From: Streptomyces aureocirculatus
Lineage (GTDB): Bacteria; Actinomycetota; Actinomycetes; Streptomycetales; Streptomycetaceae
Direction: 5' to 3'
DNA: 64,000 nt
Assembly (NCBI RefSeq): GCF_000720475.1
Contig: NZ_JOAP01000015.1
Coordinates: 62,001 to 126,000 of the forward strand
Shown here: positions 45,747 to 56,200 of the stretch, in pieces
Position numbering within the stretch: position 1 is the first letter of the stretch
Layout of the letters: each line of letters starts with the position of its first letter
Notes under the pieces: model-generated
What the model was told of the DNA's origin: nothing
The model's database searches: none
The model's input: only the letters and a program-made list of their open reading frames with translations
Made by a program: the position numbers and the translations under genes

Positions 45747-47582
45747 TCACGTTACGGGCGGTACGGCCCCCTCCGGGGTGTCCGCGCGGCCGAGGGCGAA
45801 CCACAGTTCCATGCGGACGTCCGGGTCGTCGAGGTCCGCGGCGAGGAGCGTCGCGCAGCGGGTGACGCGCTGGCGCACGGTGTTGCGGTGCACGGACAGC
45901 GCCGCCGCGGTGCGGTCCCAGCTCCCGTGCAGGGACAGCCAGGTGCGCAGCGTCTCGGTGAGCGGCACGCTGCCGCCGAGGGGTGCGAGCAGCGCCCGCG
46001 CGTGCGCGTCGGCCTCCGCGGGCCCCACGAGCCCGGCGAGCCCGCTCTCGCGGTGCCGCACAAGGGCCGCCCGGGTCGCCTCCGCCCGGCGCAGGGCCCG
46101 CGCGGCCTGCGCGTCGGCTGCGGGCAGCGACCCCGCGCCGGCGGGCGCGGAGACGCCGAGCGTCCAGCCGTCCTGCGGGGCCGGTGCCTGACCGGCGGGC
46201 AACAGCAGCCGCACGAAGCCCGGCTCGGGGTGGACGCCCGGGGTGCCGCCGACCCGGCCCCGGACGCTGGGGTGCGCCCCGTCGGCTTCGCCCTGACTGC
46301 CGGTGCGCGGCCCGTTGGCTCGGTCTCGGGTGTCGGGCCCTGCCTGCCCCTCCGCCCGCGCGTGCACGTCGACCAGCGTGCTGCCCAAGGCCGCCGCGAG
46401 GGCCGCGGTGTCGGGCGGCACGTCCGCACCGTCGTCGCGCCGCACGCGCGCGTGCACGACCGTCCACCGTTCGGCGCCGAGCAGCGGCACCACGTCCTCG
46501 GGCCGCGCGCCGAGCAGCAGCCGCACAAGGGCCGCGGACCGGGCGGACTCGGCGGTGCCCTGGTGCGGGGCGGTCAGCAGCGAGAGGAGTACGGCGGCGA
46601 CCCCCGCCAGCATGTGGTCGCCGGGCTCCCGCCGCCGCGTGCCGACCCCGAGCGCGAGCCCGTGCGCCCCGGCCAGGGGGTAGGCCGCGAGGTGGACCCC
46701 GGCGACCGTGTCGGAGGCGGCGGCGGGGACGGGGCGCGGGGCCTGCGCGGGTGGCGCCGCTTCGGGGCGCCGGGGGGTGTCGGTGCCCTCTGCCGTGGCT
46801 CGGCCGCCCACCGCGCCCCTGCCAGGGTTGACCACCCCCACCAGCCGCTCCAGTGCAGCGGTGGCCGCCGGGCCCGGCCCCGTGCCCGCCGCCCGCGTGG
46901 GCACGCCGTCCGGCCCGTACAGCGCCGCGTAACCGCCGAGGCGCACCGCCAGTTGGCGCAGCAGGGCCGGGACCGCGTCCGGGCGGGCCGCCGCCGCGGC
47001 GAGGCCCTGCTGGGCCTGGGTGACGCGGCGCAGCTCGGCGTGGCGGGCCTCGGCCATGAGTTGCCAGACCGCGCGGGCGATGCCGCTGAACGTGGTGCGC
47101 GGCGGCACTTCCAGAAGCGGAAGGCCGTGCCGGTCACAGGCGTCAAGGAGCGCTTGCGGCACCGTGTCGTGCACGGGAGCCACGCCGAAGCCGAGGGCGG
47201 CGCCGCCCGCGGCCACGATGCGGGCCGCGTAGGTGTCCAGGTGGGCCTCTGCCCCGGCCGCCGGAACGTGCACCCCTGCGCTGAGCAGCAGCTCGCCGCC
47301 GAGGAGATACGGGTACGGGTCGGCCATCTCCGAGGTGTGCACCCAGTGCACGACGGCGCCGGTCGCTGCCGCGTCGGGGCCCGCGATCTGGCGCAGGCCG
47401 AGCTCGTCCTGGGCGAGGAGGGCGGCCAGTGGCACCGGCGGGGTGGGGGGCGCCGGGGGCGCGGGGTGCCCGGGGGGCCCGGGGGGCGCGGCGGGGGTCC
47501 CGGTCTCGGGGTGCTGGGCCTGGGGGTTCTGGGGCTCGGGGTTCTGGGGCTCGGGGTTCAGCACGATGGACAGTTCCTCCAT
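45747..47582 (-). CDS. PucR-family transcription regulator
   Basis: 611 aa from ATG 47580-47582. A Pro/Gln/Glu-rich N-terminal tail with tandem EPQNP repeats; PucR sensor domain at about 50-180 (LAQDELGLRQIAGPDAAATG, SEMADPYPYLLGGELLLSAG); a long variable middle; and a C-terminal helix-turn-helix, LRTWLSLHGSWDRTAAALSV then HRNTVRQRVTRC. PucR regulators govern purine, amino-acid or polyamine use. Divergent from the symporter and agmatinase genes, it is their probable regulator. Confidence 0.9.
   Translation of the reverse strand: MEELSIVLNPEPQNPEPQNPQAQHPETGTPAAPPGPPGHPAPPAPPTPPVPLAALLAQDELGLRQIAGPDAAATGAVVHWVHTSEMADPYPYLLGGELLLSAGVHVPAAGAEAHLDTYAARIVAAGGAALGFGVAPVHDTVPQALLDACDRHGLPLLEVPPRTTFSGIARAVWQLMAEARHAELRRVTQAQQGLAAAAARPDAVPALLRQLAVRLGGYAALYGPDGVPTRAAGTGPGPAATAALERLVGVVNPGRGAVGGRATAEGTDTPRRPEAAPPAQAPRPVPAAASDTVAGVHLAAYPLAGAHGLALGVGTRRREPGDHMLAGVAAVLLSLLTAPHQGTAESARSAALVRLLLGARPEDVVPLLGAERWTVVHARVRRDDGADVPPDTAALAAALGSTLVDVHARAEGQAGPDTRDRANGPRTGSQGEADGAHPSVRGRVGGTPGVHPEPGFVRLLLPAGQAPAPQDGWTLGVSAPAGAGSLPAADAQAARALRRAEATRAALVRHRESGLAGLVGPAEADAHARALLAPLGGSVPLTETLRTWLSLHGSWDRTAAALSVHRNTVRQRVTRCATLLAADLDDPDVRMELWFALGRADTPEGAVPPVT
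47523..47559. repeat. 15-bp tandem repeat in the PucR-family gene
   Basis: GGGGTTCTGGGGCTC occurs at 47523-47537 and 47538-47552 with a partial third copy. It encodes repeated Glu-Pro-Gln-Asn-Pro in the N-terminal tail. Confidence 0.85.
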
Positions 47583-47749
47583 CCACGGCTCGGTGAATGG
47601 AGGAAACGTACACTTCAGCGTCGCTTTCCGGCCACCTAAGGTCGTGCCGATCAGCGCCGCGGGTACGGGCGGATGTCCCCGCGGCAGGTCACCGCCCCAC
47701 TCCACCCGCACGACACGCCACCGATCGAGCGCGCAAGGAGGCCTGCACC

Positions 47750-49234
47750 ATGGCCGTCGACTACACCGTGATCGTCGTCTATCTGGCCGGCATGCTGGCC
47801 ATGGGCTGGTGGGGCATGCGCCGCGCCAAGTCGAAGAGCGAGTTCCTCGTCGCCGGCCGCCGCCTCGGGCCCTGGATGTACTCCGGCACCATGGCCGCGA
47901 TCGTCCTCGGCGGCGCCTCCACCATCGGCGGTGTCGGCCTCGGCTACACCCACGGCCTGTCCGGCGCCTGGATGGTGTTCACCATCGGCCTCGGACTGCT
48001 CGCCCTGTCGGTGTTCTTCTCCGCCCGCATCGCGCGCCTGAAGGTGTACACCGTCTCGGAGATGCTCGACCTGCGCTACGGCGGCCGGGCCGGTGTCCTG
48101 TCCGGCGTCGTCATGTGGGCCTACACCCTGATGCTCGCCGTCACCTCCACCATCGCGTACGCCACCATCTTCGACGTCCTCTTCGACCTGAACCGCACCC
48201 TCGCGATCGTCATCGGCGGCTCCATCGTCGTCGCGTACTCGACCCTCGGCGGCATGTGGTCCATCACGCTGACCGACATGGTGCAGTTCGTCGTCAAGAC
48301 GGTGGGCGTGCTGCTCCTGCTCCTCCCGATCGCCGTCGTGAAGGCGGGCGGCTTCGGTGAGATGCGGGACAAGCTGCCGGGCGACTACTTCGAGCCGCTG
48401 GGCGTCGGCGGCGAGACGATCTTCACCTACGTACTGATCTACACCTTCGGCATGCTCATCGGGCAGGACATCTGGCAGCGCGTGTTCACCGCCCGCAGCG
48501 ACAAGGTGGCCCGCTGGGGCGGGACCGTCGCCGGTACGTACTGCCTCGTCTACGCCCTCGCCGGTGCCGTCATCGGCACCGCCGCGAAGGTCATGTACCC
48601 CAAGCTGCCCAGCGCCGACGCCGCCTTCGCCACCATCGTCAAGGACGAACTGCCCATCGGCGTACGGGGGCTCGTGCTCGCCGCCGCGCTCGCCGCGGTG
48701 ATGTCCACCTCCTCCGGGGCGCTCATCGCCTGCGCGACCGTCGCCAACAACGACATCTGGGCGCGGGTGCGGGGCGCTGCCGCGCGGCAGGGGGCCCATG
48801 AGGAGCCTGAGGAGCCTGAGGAGGTGGACGAAGTGCGGGGCAACCGGCTCTTCATCCTCGTCATGGGTGTCCTCGTCATCGGTGTCTCCATCGTCCTCAA
48901 CGACGTCGTCGAGGCGCTGACCGTCGCCTACAACCTGCTTGTCGGGGGGCTGCTCGTGCCGATCCTCGGGGGGTTGCTGTGGCGGCGGGGTACTGCCGCC
49001 GGAGCGCTCTCCGCCGTCGTCGTCGGCGGGGTCTCCGTCGTCGGCCTGATGTGGCACTACGGCATCCTCGCCAACGAACCCGTCTACTACGGGCTGATCG
49101 CATCCCTTGCCGTGTACGTGGCCGTGTCCCTCAGTACCCCGCCCACCGACGCGGTGACGCTGGCCGCTTGGCGGGAGCGTGTCGCCGGGCGCAGCCCGGA
49201 CCCGAGCGCACCGGAGGCTTCGGTGAACGCTTGA
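47750..49234 (+). CDS. Sodium:solute symporter (SSS family)
   Basis: 494 aa from ATG 47750 with AAGGAGG upstream. About 13 helices: starts VDYTVIVVYLAGMLAMGWWG, SSS signature GPWMYSGTMAAIVLGGASTI, YTVSEMLDLRYGGRAGVLSG, and MSTSSGALIACATVANNDIW. An acidic loop EEPEEPEEVDEV lies near residue 350. Substrate is unknown. The row with agmatinase and a PucR regulator suggests a guanidino or polyamine-type compound (inference). Confidence 0.9.
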   Translation: MAVDYTVIVVYLAGMLAMGWWGMRRAKSKSEFLVAGRRLGPWMYSGTMAAIVLGGASTIGGVGLGYTHGLSGAWMVFTIGLGLLALSVFFSARIARLKVYTVSEMLDLRYGGRAGVLSGVVMWAYTLMLAVTSTIAYATIFDVLFDLNRTLAIVIGGSIVVAYSTLGGMWSITLTDMVQFVVKTVGVLLLLLPIAVVKAGGFGEMRDKLPGDYFEPLGVGGETIFTYVLIYTFGMLIGQDIWQRVFTARSDKVARWGGTVAGTYCLVYALAGAVIGTAAKVMYPKLPSADAAFATIVKDELPIGVRGLVLAAALAAVMSTSSGALIACATVANNDIWARVRGAAARQGAHEEPEEPEEVDEVRGNRLFILVMGVLVIGVSIVLNDVVEALTVAYNLLVGGLLVPILGGLLWRRGTAAGALSAVVVGGVSVVGLMWHYGILANEPVYYGLIASLAVYVAVSLSTPPTDAVTLAAWRERVAGRSPDPSAPEASVNA

Positions 49235-49258
49235 GTTTCCCCCCGGGCCCGTGAGATC

Positions 49259-49321
49259 CAGCCCCTCCGGCGTTTGAGGAGCGGGGTCCGGGGCGGAGCC
49301 CCGGTTTCGGGAAGGGGCGGG
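49259..49321. repeat. Dispersed repeat, copy 5, with hairpin module
   Basis: CAGCCCCTCCGGCGTTTGAG-type core (49259-49280) is followed by CCGGGGC-GGA-GCCCCGG (49288-49304), then GGTTTCGGGAAGGGGCGGG (49303-49321). The last 19 bp occur in reverse complement inside mccA. Confidence 0.85.
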
Positions 49322-49406
49322 ACTGGGGCGCCCCCGCGAGGCCCCACAGGCCCCACACTTGTCCCTGTACGACCAGCACCACCGCTTCACCAGGAGGAAC
49401 CCCAGC

Positions 49407-50378
49407 ATGACCACCGCGCAGAACGAGCCCCGCGGCCCCATCGACTCCTCACGCACCCCCCGCTACGCGGGCCCCGCCACCTACGCCCGCCTCCCCCGCC
49501 TCGACGAGGTCGGCACGACGGACATAGCCGTCGTGGGCGTCCCCTTCGACGCGGGCGTGTCGTACCGCCCGGGCGCCCGCTTCGGCGGCAACGCCATCCG
49601 CGAGGCCTCCCGCCTCCTGCGCCCGTACAACCCGGCCCAGGACGCGTCCCCGTTCGCGCTCGCGCAGGTCGCGGACGCGGGTGACATCGCCGCGAACCCG
49701 TTCAACATCAACGAGGCCGTGGAGACGATCGAGGCGGCGGCGGACGACCTGCTCGCCACCGGCGCCCGCATGATGACGCTGGGCGGCGACCACACCATCG
49801 CGCTGCCGCTGCTGCGCTCCATGGCGAAGAAGCACGGCCCGGTCGCGCTCCTGCACTTCGACGCGCACCTGGACACCTGGGACACCTACTTCGGCGCCGA
49901 GTACACGCACGGCACCCCGTTCCGGCGGGCGGTGGAGGAGGGCATCCTCGACACCGAGGCCCTCAGCCACGTCGGCACGCGCGGTCCGCTGTACGGCAAG
50001 AAGGACCTCACCGACGACGAGAAGATGGGCTTCGGCATCGTCACGTCGGCGGACATCTACCGGCGCGGCGCCGACGAGGTCGCCGACCAGCTCCGCCAGC
50101 GCATCGGCGACCGGCCGCTGTACATCTCCATCGACATCGACTGCCTGGACCCGGCACACGCCCCGGGCACCGGCACGCCGGAGGCGGGCGGCATGACCTC
50201 CCGCGAGCTCCTGGAGATCCTGCGCGGCCTCGCCTCCTGCAACCTCGTCTCCGCCGACGTCGTGGAGGTCGCCCCCGCCTACGACCACGCCGAGATCACG
50301 GCAGTGGCCGCGTCCCACACCGCGTACGAACTGACGACGATCATGTCCCGGCAGATCGCGGAGGCCCGCGCCAAGTGA
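49407..50378 (+). CDS. speB: Agmatinase / guanidino-acid hydrolase (ureohydrolase)
   Basis: 323 aa from ATG 49407 with AGGAGG. Binuclear manganese ureohydrolase: [27 protein letters not shown] and [20 protein letters not shown] carry the metal ligands. It releases urea from agmatine or a guanidino acid such as guanidinobutyrate; which one is not decided by sequence. Its stop overlaps the next gene's GTG start. Likely controlled by the PucR-type regulator upstream. Confidence 0.92.
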   Translation: MTTAQNEPRGPIDSSRTPRYAGPATYARLPRLDEVGTTDIAVVGVPFDAGVSYRPGARFGGNAIREASRLLRPYNPAQDASPFALAQVADAGDIAANPFNINEAVETIEAAADDLLATGARMMTLGGDHTIALPLLRSMAKKHGPVALLHFDAHLDTWDTYFGAEYTHGTPFRRAVEEGILDTEALSHVGTRGPLYGKKDLTDDEKMGFGIVTSADIYRRGADEVADQLRQRIGDRPLYISIDIDCLDPAHAPGTGTPEAGGMTSRELLEILRGLASCNLVSADVVEVAPAYDHAEITAVAASHTAYELTTIMSRQIAEARAK

Positions 50379-52060
50379 CGCACGACCACGACCTGGAACT
50401 GAGGCCCACGGCAGCGCAGACCCAGGCCGCCCTGAACCCGCCCGCGGGCCGCAACGGCGGCGACCTGGTCGTCGAGACCCTGTGCGGGCTCGGCGCTTCC
50501 ACCGTGTTCGGGCTGCCCGGGCAGCACGCCCTCGGCATGTTCGACGCGCTGCGCCGCTCTCAACTGCGGTACGTCGGCCTTCAGGTGGAGAACAACGCGG
50601 GGTTCGCAGCGGACGCGTACGGGCGGATCACGGGGGAGGTCGCGCCGCTGCTCCTGTCGACGGGGCCCGGCGCGCTGATGTCCCTGGCCGCGCTCCAGGA
50701 GGCGGCGGCCGCGAGCGCCCCCGTGCTGGCCATCGGCAGTCAGGTGCCCGTCGCCGGGCTCGGCGGCGGCCGCCACGGCTATCTGCACGAACTCCGCGAC
50801 CAGCGGGCCTCGTTCCGGGACGTGGTCAAGTCCGTCCACACCGTCCGTACGCAGTCGCAGATCCCGTCGGTGATCGCGGCGGCCTGGGAGTCGGCGCTCA
50901 CCGCCCCGCACGGCCCCGTCTGGGTGGAGATCCCGCAGGACGTGCTCCTCGCGGAGACGTCCCTCCCCGTCGTCACGGCGGTGGACGCGACCCCGCACGA
51001 CCTCGTGCCGCGCCCCGAGCTGACCGCCGTGGCCGCTGACCTGCTGACGCGGGCCGAGCGTCCGGCGATCATCGCGGGCGGCGGCGTCGTCCGCGCGGAC
51101 GCCGCGGGCAAGCTGCGCGCGCTCGCCGAGCGCCTGAACGCGCCCGTCGTCACCACCTTCGGCGGCAAGGGCGCCTTCCCCTGGGAGCACCCGCTCTCGC
51201 TCCGGTCGTGGCTGGAGGACCGGCACACCACCGACTTCCTTGAGGACGCCGACGTGCTCCTCGTCGTCGGCTCCGGCCTCGGCGAACTCTCCTCCAACTA
51301 CCACACGTTCAACCCCCGCGGCCGCGTCGTCCAGATCGAGGCCGACCTCGGCAAGCTGGAGTCCAACCACCCGGCGCTCGGCATCCACGCGGACGCCCGC
51401 CTCGCCCTGTCGGCGCTCCTGGAGACGGTGGGGGAGCGGCCCGACCCGGCGGCCCCGGAGCGGGTGCGCCAGGTACTCGCCGCCGTCCACAAGCGGATCG
51501 ACGCGCAGGACCTGACCCTGGAACAGGACGTCCTCGCGTCCGTGCGGGCGGCGCTTCCCGACGACTCCCCGTCCTTCTGGGACATGACGATCCTCGCGTA
51601 CTGGGCCTGGTCCGCCTTCGACGCGCGGCGCCCCGGCACCATGCACTCCGCACAGGGCGCGGGCGGCCTCGGCTACGGCTTCCCCGCCGCGCTCGGTGCG
51701 GCCGCCGCCGACCCCACCCGGCCGGTCCTCGCGGTCTCCGGCGACGGCGGCGCGATGTACTCGCTCGCGGAACTGGCCACCGCCAAGCAGTACGACCTGG
51801 ACGTGACCTGGCTGATCGTCGACGACGGCGGCTACGGCATCCTGCGCGAATACATGGCGGACGCCTTCGGCGAGGCGACCGGCACGGAGCTGACACGCCC
51901 CGACTTCGTGGCCCTCGCCGAGTCCTTCGGCGTACGGGGCGTACGGACGTCCCCGGAGCACCTCCGCGAAGACCTCACCGAGGCCCTGGCCACACCGGGA
52001 CCGAGCGTGGTCGTGCTGCCCGCGCTCCTGCGGATGTTCGCGCCCACACACCTGGGCTGA
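50375..52060 (+). CDS. Thiamine-diphosphate enzyme (acetolactate-synthase-like)
   Basis: 561 aa from GTG 50375, overlapping the agmatinase stop (GTGA). N-terminal ThDP pyrimidine-binding domain with the catalytic Glu in [20 protein letters not shown]; central domain with [21 protein letters not shown]-terminal PP-binding domain [20 protein letters not shown] with VDDGGYGI, where the usual Asn-Asn is Asp-Asp. A 2-oxo-acid decarboxylase or ligase of unknown substrate. Coupling to agmatinase suggests a joint catabolic path. Confidence 0.88.
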   Translation: MTHDHDLELRPTAAQTQAALNPPAGRNGGDLVVETLCGLGASTVFGLPGQHALGMFDALRRSQLRYVGLQVENNAGFAADAYGRITGEVAPLLLSTGPGALMSLAALQEAAAASAPVLAIGSQVPVAGLGGGRHGYLHELRDQRASFRDVVKSVHTVRTQSQIPSVIAAAWESALTAPHGPVWVEIPQDVLLAETSLPVVTAVDATPHDLVPRPELTAVAADLLTRAERPAIIAGGGVVRADAAGKLRALAERLNAPVVTTFGGKGAFPWEHPLSLRSWLEDRHTTDFLEDADVLLVVGSGLGELSSNYHTFNPRGRVVQIEADLGKLESNHPALGIHADARLALSALLETVGERPDPAAPERVRQVLAAVHKRIDAQDLTLEQDVLASVRAALPDDSPSFWDMTILAYWAWSAFDARRPGTMHSAQGAGGLGYGFPAALGAAAADPTRPVLAVSGDGGAMYSLAELATAKQYDLDVTWLIVDDGGYGILREYMADAFGEATGTELTRPDFVALAESFGVRGVRTSPEHLREDLTEALATPGPSVVVLPALLRMFAPTHLG

Positions 52061-52170
52061 ACATCTGGACTGACGAAAACCGCACAGCAGTGCAACCACC
52101 GTCGGCCCCCGTGAGTCATGTGTTGCGAGTGCGCTGGGGGCGCGCTCGTACCACTTCGAGGGGAATCTCC

Positions 52171-53109
52171 ATGACTCACCGGATATCCGGGCTGCCCACG
52201 CGTGCCCGCGTACTGAGCGCCGGTGTGGCCGCCGCCGTGCTCGTGCCGGTCGCCGCGACCGCCGTCGCCACTCCGGCCGCCGCCGCGACCGCCCAGGTCA
52301 AGTGCACCTCGTCGGCTCAGCCGACGCTGGCGAAGAAGCTGACCAAGGACATCACCGCCGCCCTGAAGAACCGCAAGGGCACCATCGCCGTCGGGTTCTA
52401 CGACAAGGCCACGAAGACGAGCTGCACCCTGCGCGGCTCCACGTCGTTCGACTCGGCCAGCGTCGTCAAGGTGACCGTGCTCGCGACGCTGCTGTGGGAC
52501 GCGAAGAAGACCGACCGGTATCTGACGGACCGCGAGACCAGGCTCGCCACCGCCATGATCACCAAGTCGGACAACGACGCCACCAGCACGCTGTGGCGGC
52601 AGCTCGGTGCCACCAAGGTGAAGAAGTTCCTGGCCGCGGCCAAGATGACCAAGACCGTACCGGGCTCCGGCCGCTACTGGGGCCTGACCCGGATCAACGC
52701 CACCGACGAGCAGAAGCTCCTCGCCCTGATCACCGGCAAGAACGCCGTGCTGAGCGACAACTCGCGCGCGTACATCCTCAAGCTGATGGGCAAGGTCGTC
52801 CGCGACCAGCGTTGGGGAACGCCTGCCGGGGCTCCGTCCGGCACCGACATCCACGTCAAGAACGGGTGGCTGCCGCGGGCCACGCACGGGTGGCGCGTCC
52901 ACAGCATCGGCGCCTTCAAGGGCCGCGGGCACGACTACACGATCTCCGTGCTCACCCACGGCAACAGCAACATGAACTACGGCGTCGACACCATCCAGCG
53001 GGTCTCCAAGGCCATCCACAAGGACCTGACCCCCCTCACCCAGGCCCCCACCCGCTTCGCCCCCACGGACACCCCGAAGGAAGCATCGGTCCCGGCCCCT
53101 CCGGCCTGA
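52171..53109 (+). CDS. Secreted class-A beta-lactamase-like serine hydrolase
   Basis: 312 aa from ATG 52171. Signal peptide of about 39 residues (VLSAGVAAAVLVPVAATAVA...). Serine beta-lactamase/DD-peptidase fold: S97-V-V-K100 in SASVVKVTVLATLL, SDN in SDNDATSTLW, and a KNG in DIHVKNGW where KTG is usual. Such extracellular proteins may be peptidoglycan enzymes or inactive relatives rather than real lactamases. Transcribed alone, with the dispersed repeat 26 bp after its stop. Confidence 0.85.
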   Translation: MTHRISGLPTRARVLSAGVAAAVLVPVAATAVATPAAAATAQVKCTSSAQPTLAKKLTKDITAALKNRKGTIAVGFYDKATKTSCTLRGSTSFDSASVVKVTVLATLLWDAKKTDRYLTDRETRLATAMITKSDNDATSTLWRQLGATKVKKFLAAAKMTKTVPGSGRYWGLTRINATDEQKLLALITGKNAVLSDNSRAYILKLMGKVVRDQRWGTPAGAPSGTDIHVKNGWLPRATHGWRVHSIGAFKGRGHDYTISVLTHGNSNMNYGVDTIQRVSKAIHKDLTPLTQAPTRFAPTDTPKEASVPAPPA

Positions 53110-53134
53110 CGTCAGCTACGCCGGGCGGGTATGT

Positions 53135-53160
53135 CAGCCCGTCCGGCGTTTGAGGACGAG
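53135..53160. repeat. Dispersed intergenic repeat, copy 6
   Basis: CAGCCCGTCCGGCGTTTGAGGACGAG core followed by a hairpin GGGGC-GCA-GCCCC near 53190-53202. Confidence 0.85.
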
Positions 53161-53283
53161 GCCCGGAGGGCCGAAAAGGCGGGGGAGCGGGGCGCAGCCC
53201 CATAGTTTTGTTGCGGCGGGATGAAAACCGCACCTCACCGCGTTGGGCCTCTCGGCAGGTCAGGCGAGCGGGAGGCGGACACA

Positions 53284-56200
53284 GTGACGAGGCAGCCGGA
53301 GCAGCCGGAGCAGTTGGGCTGGGGGAAGCGGCTGTGGGGTTACGCCTGGCGTCACCCCACGGACGTCGTGCTCGCGCTCGGCTCGTCCCTCGGCGGCATG
53401 GCCGTCATGGCGCTCGTACCGCTGGTCACCAAGGTGATCATCGATGACGTGATCGGCGACCACAGCCGCCCCATGGGGCCGTGGGCCGCCGCCCTCATCG
53501 GCGCGGCGGTTCTTGTCTACGTCTTCACCTACATCCGCCGCTACTACGGCGGCCGCCTCGCCCTCGACGTGCAGCACGACCTGCGCACCGAGATGTACGA
53601 CACGGTCACCCGCCTCGACGGCCGGCGCCAGGACGAGCTGTCCACCGGCCAGGTCGTCGGCCGTGCCACCAGTGACCTCCAGCTCATCCAGGGCCTGCTC
53701 TTCATGCTGCCGATGACCATCGGCAACGTCCTGCTGTTCCTGATGTCCCTGGTCATCATGGCGTGGCTGTCGCTGCCCCTGACCGTGGTCGCGCTCGCCG
53801 TCGCCCCCGCCCTGCTCCTGATCGCCCGCCGCAGCCGCGCCAAGCTGCACCCCGCCACCTGGTACGCGCAGGCCCAGGCAGCCGCGGTCGCCGGTGTCGT
53901 GGACGGCGCCGTCGGCGGCGTACGCGTGGTGAAGGGCTTCGGGCAGGAGGAGCAGGAGACCGGGAAGCTCAGGGAGGTCGGACGGCGGCTCTTCGCGGGG
54001 CGCCTGCGCACCGTCCGCCTGAACTCCCGCTACACCCCGGCGCTGCAGTCCGTGCCCATGCTCGGGCAGGTCGCGATGCTCGCCCTCGGCGGCTGGCTCG
54101 CGGTGCAGGGCGACATCACGCTCGGCACGTTCGTGGCGTTCTCCACCTATCTCGCCCAGCTCGTCGGTCCCGTACGCATGCTCGCCATGGTCCTCACCGT
54201 CGCCCAGCAGGCCCGCGCCGGTGTGGAGCGCGTCCTGGAACTCATCGACACCGAGCCGACCATGACCGACGGCACCAAGGACCTGCCGGACGACGCCCCG
54301 GCCACCGTCGAGTTCGATGACGTGTCGTTCGCCTATGACGAGGGCCGGCCCGTTCTCGACGGGCTCAGCTTCGCGATGCGCCCCGGTGAGACCCTCGCCG
54401 TCGTCGGCTCGTCCGGCAGCGGCAAGTCCACCGTGTCGCTGCTGCTTCCCCGGTTCTACGACGTGACGCACGGCGCCGTCCTCATCGGCGGCCACGACGT
54501 GCGCGAGCTGACCCAGGACTCGCTGCGCGCCGCCATCGGCCTCGTCCCCGAGGACTCCTTCCTCTTCTCCGACACCGTCCGCGCCAACATCGCCTACGGC
54601 CACCCCGGCGCCACCGACGAGGACATCGAGCGGGCCGCCCGCGCCGCCCAGGCCGACCGCTTCATCGCCGAGCTGCCCGGCGGCTACGACACCAAGGTCG
54701 GCGAGCACGGCCTGACCCTCTCCGGCGGCCAGCGCCAGCGCCTCGCCCTGGCCCGCGCCATCCTCACCGACCCGCGCCTGCTCGTTCTCGACGACGCCAC
54801 CTCCGCCGTGGACGCCCGCGTCGAGCACGAGATCCACGAGGCGCTGAAGCACGTCATGCGGGACCGTACGACCCTGCTCATCGCGCACCGCCGCTCCACC
54901 CTCAACCTCGCCGACCGCATCGCCGTCCTCGAAGACGGCCGCCTCGCCGACATCGGCACCCACGCGGAGCTGGAGCACCGCTCACCTCTCTACCGGCGCC
55001 TGCTCACCGACCCCGACGAGCTCGGCGGCGTATCGCCCGGTCACGTGCCGCCCGCCGCGCCCGCCGAAGCCGTCGATGACACCTCGGTGCGCGCCGAGCT
55101 CGACGCCGAGTTCGACGCCGAGCGGGGCATCACCCCGCGCCTGTGGGACGGCGACCGCGAACCGAAGGACATGTCCCTCTCCGGGACTCCGGCCACACCC
55201 GAGCTGCTCGCCCAGGTCGACGCGCTGCCGCCGGCGACGGACACCCCGGCGATCGACGAGGCGCGGGCCGTCGCCGCCGAGGAGTCCTACGGCCTGCGCA
55301 GGCTGCTCCGCGGTTTCGGCGCGCCGCTCCTGGTGAGCCTGCTGCTCGTCGCCGTCGACGCGGGCGTGGGCCTGCTCCTTCCCGTCCTCATCCGGCACGG
55401 CATCGACGAGGGCGTCTCCCAGCTCGCGCTCGGTGCCGTGTGGACCGCGTCCGGCCTCGCGCTCGGCGCCGTCGTCGTGCAGTGGGCGGCACAGACCGGC
55501 GAGATCCGCATGACGGGGCGCACCGGCGAACGGGTCCTCTACGCGCTGCGCCTGAAGATCTTCGCGCAGCTCCAGCGGCTCGGGCTCGACTACTACGAGC
55601 GGGAGCTGACCGGGCGCATCATGACCCGGATGACCACGGACGTGGACGCCCTCTCCACGTTCCTGCAGACCGGTCTGGTCACAGCGTTCGTCTCCGTCGT
55701 CACCTTCTTCGGCATCATGGTCGCGCTCGTCGTCATCGACGTACAGCTCGCCCTGGTCGTCTTCGCCACCCTGCCGCTGCTCGTCGTCGGCACGTTCTTC
55801 TTCCGCCGCTCCAGCGTGAAGGCGTACGAGCTGGCGCGGGAGCGCGTCTCGGTGGTCAACGCCGACCTCCAGGAGATGGTGTCCGGGCTGCGCATCGTGC
55901 AGGCCTTCCGGCGCGAGCGCTCGGGCAGCGAGCAGTTCGCCGCCCGCAGCGCCGACTACCGCGCGGCCCGCATCCGCGGCCAGTGGCTGATCTCGGTGTA
56001 CTTCCCGTTCGTGCAGTTCCTGTCGTCCGTGGCCGTGGTCGCGGTGCTCGTCGTGGGCGCGCACCGGGTCGACGCGGGCACCCTCACCACCGGCGCCCTG
56101 GTCGCCTACCTCCTCTACATCGACCTGTTCTTCGCGCCCGTGCAGCAGCTCTCCCAGGTCTTCGACGGCTACCAGCAGGCGTCCGTGTCGCTCGGCCGCA

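Noticed and set aside
45983..46831. An Arg/Pro/Ala-rich frame opposite the PucR gene
   Set aside because: Codon-bias shadow; composition is not protein-like and no start site is present.
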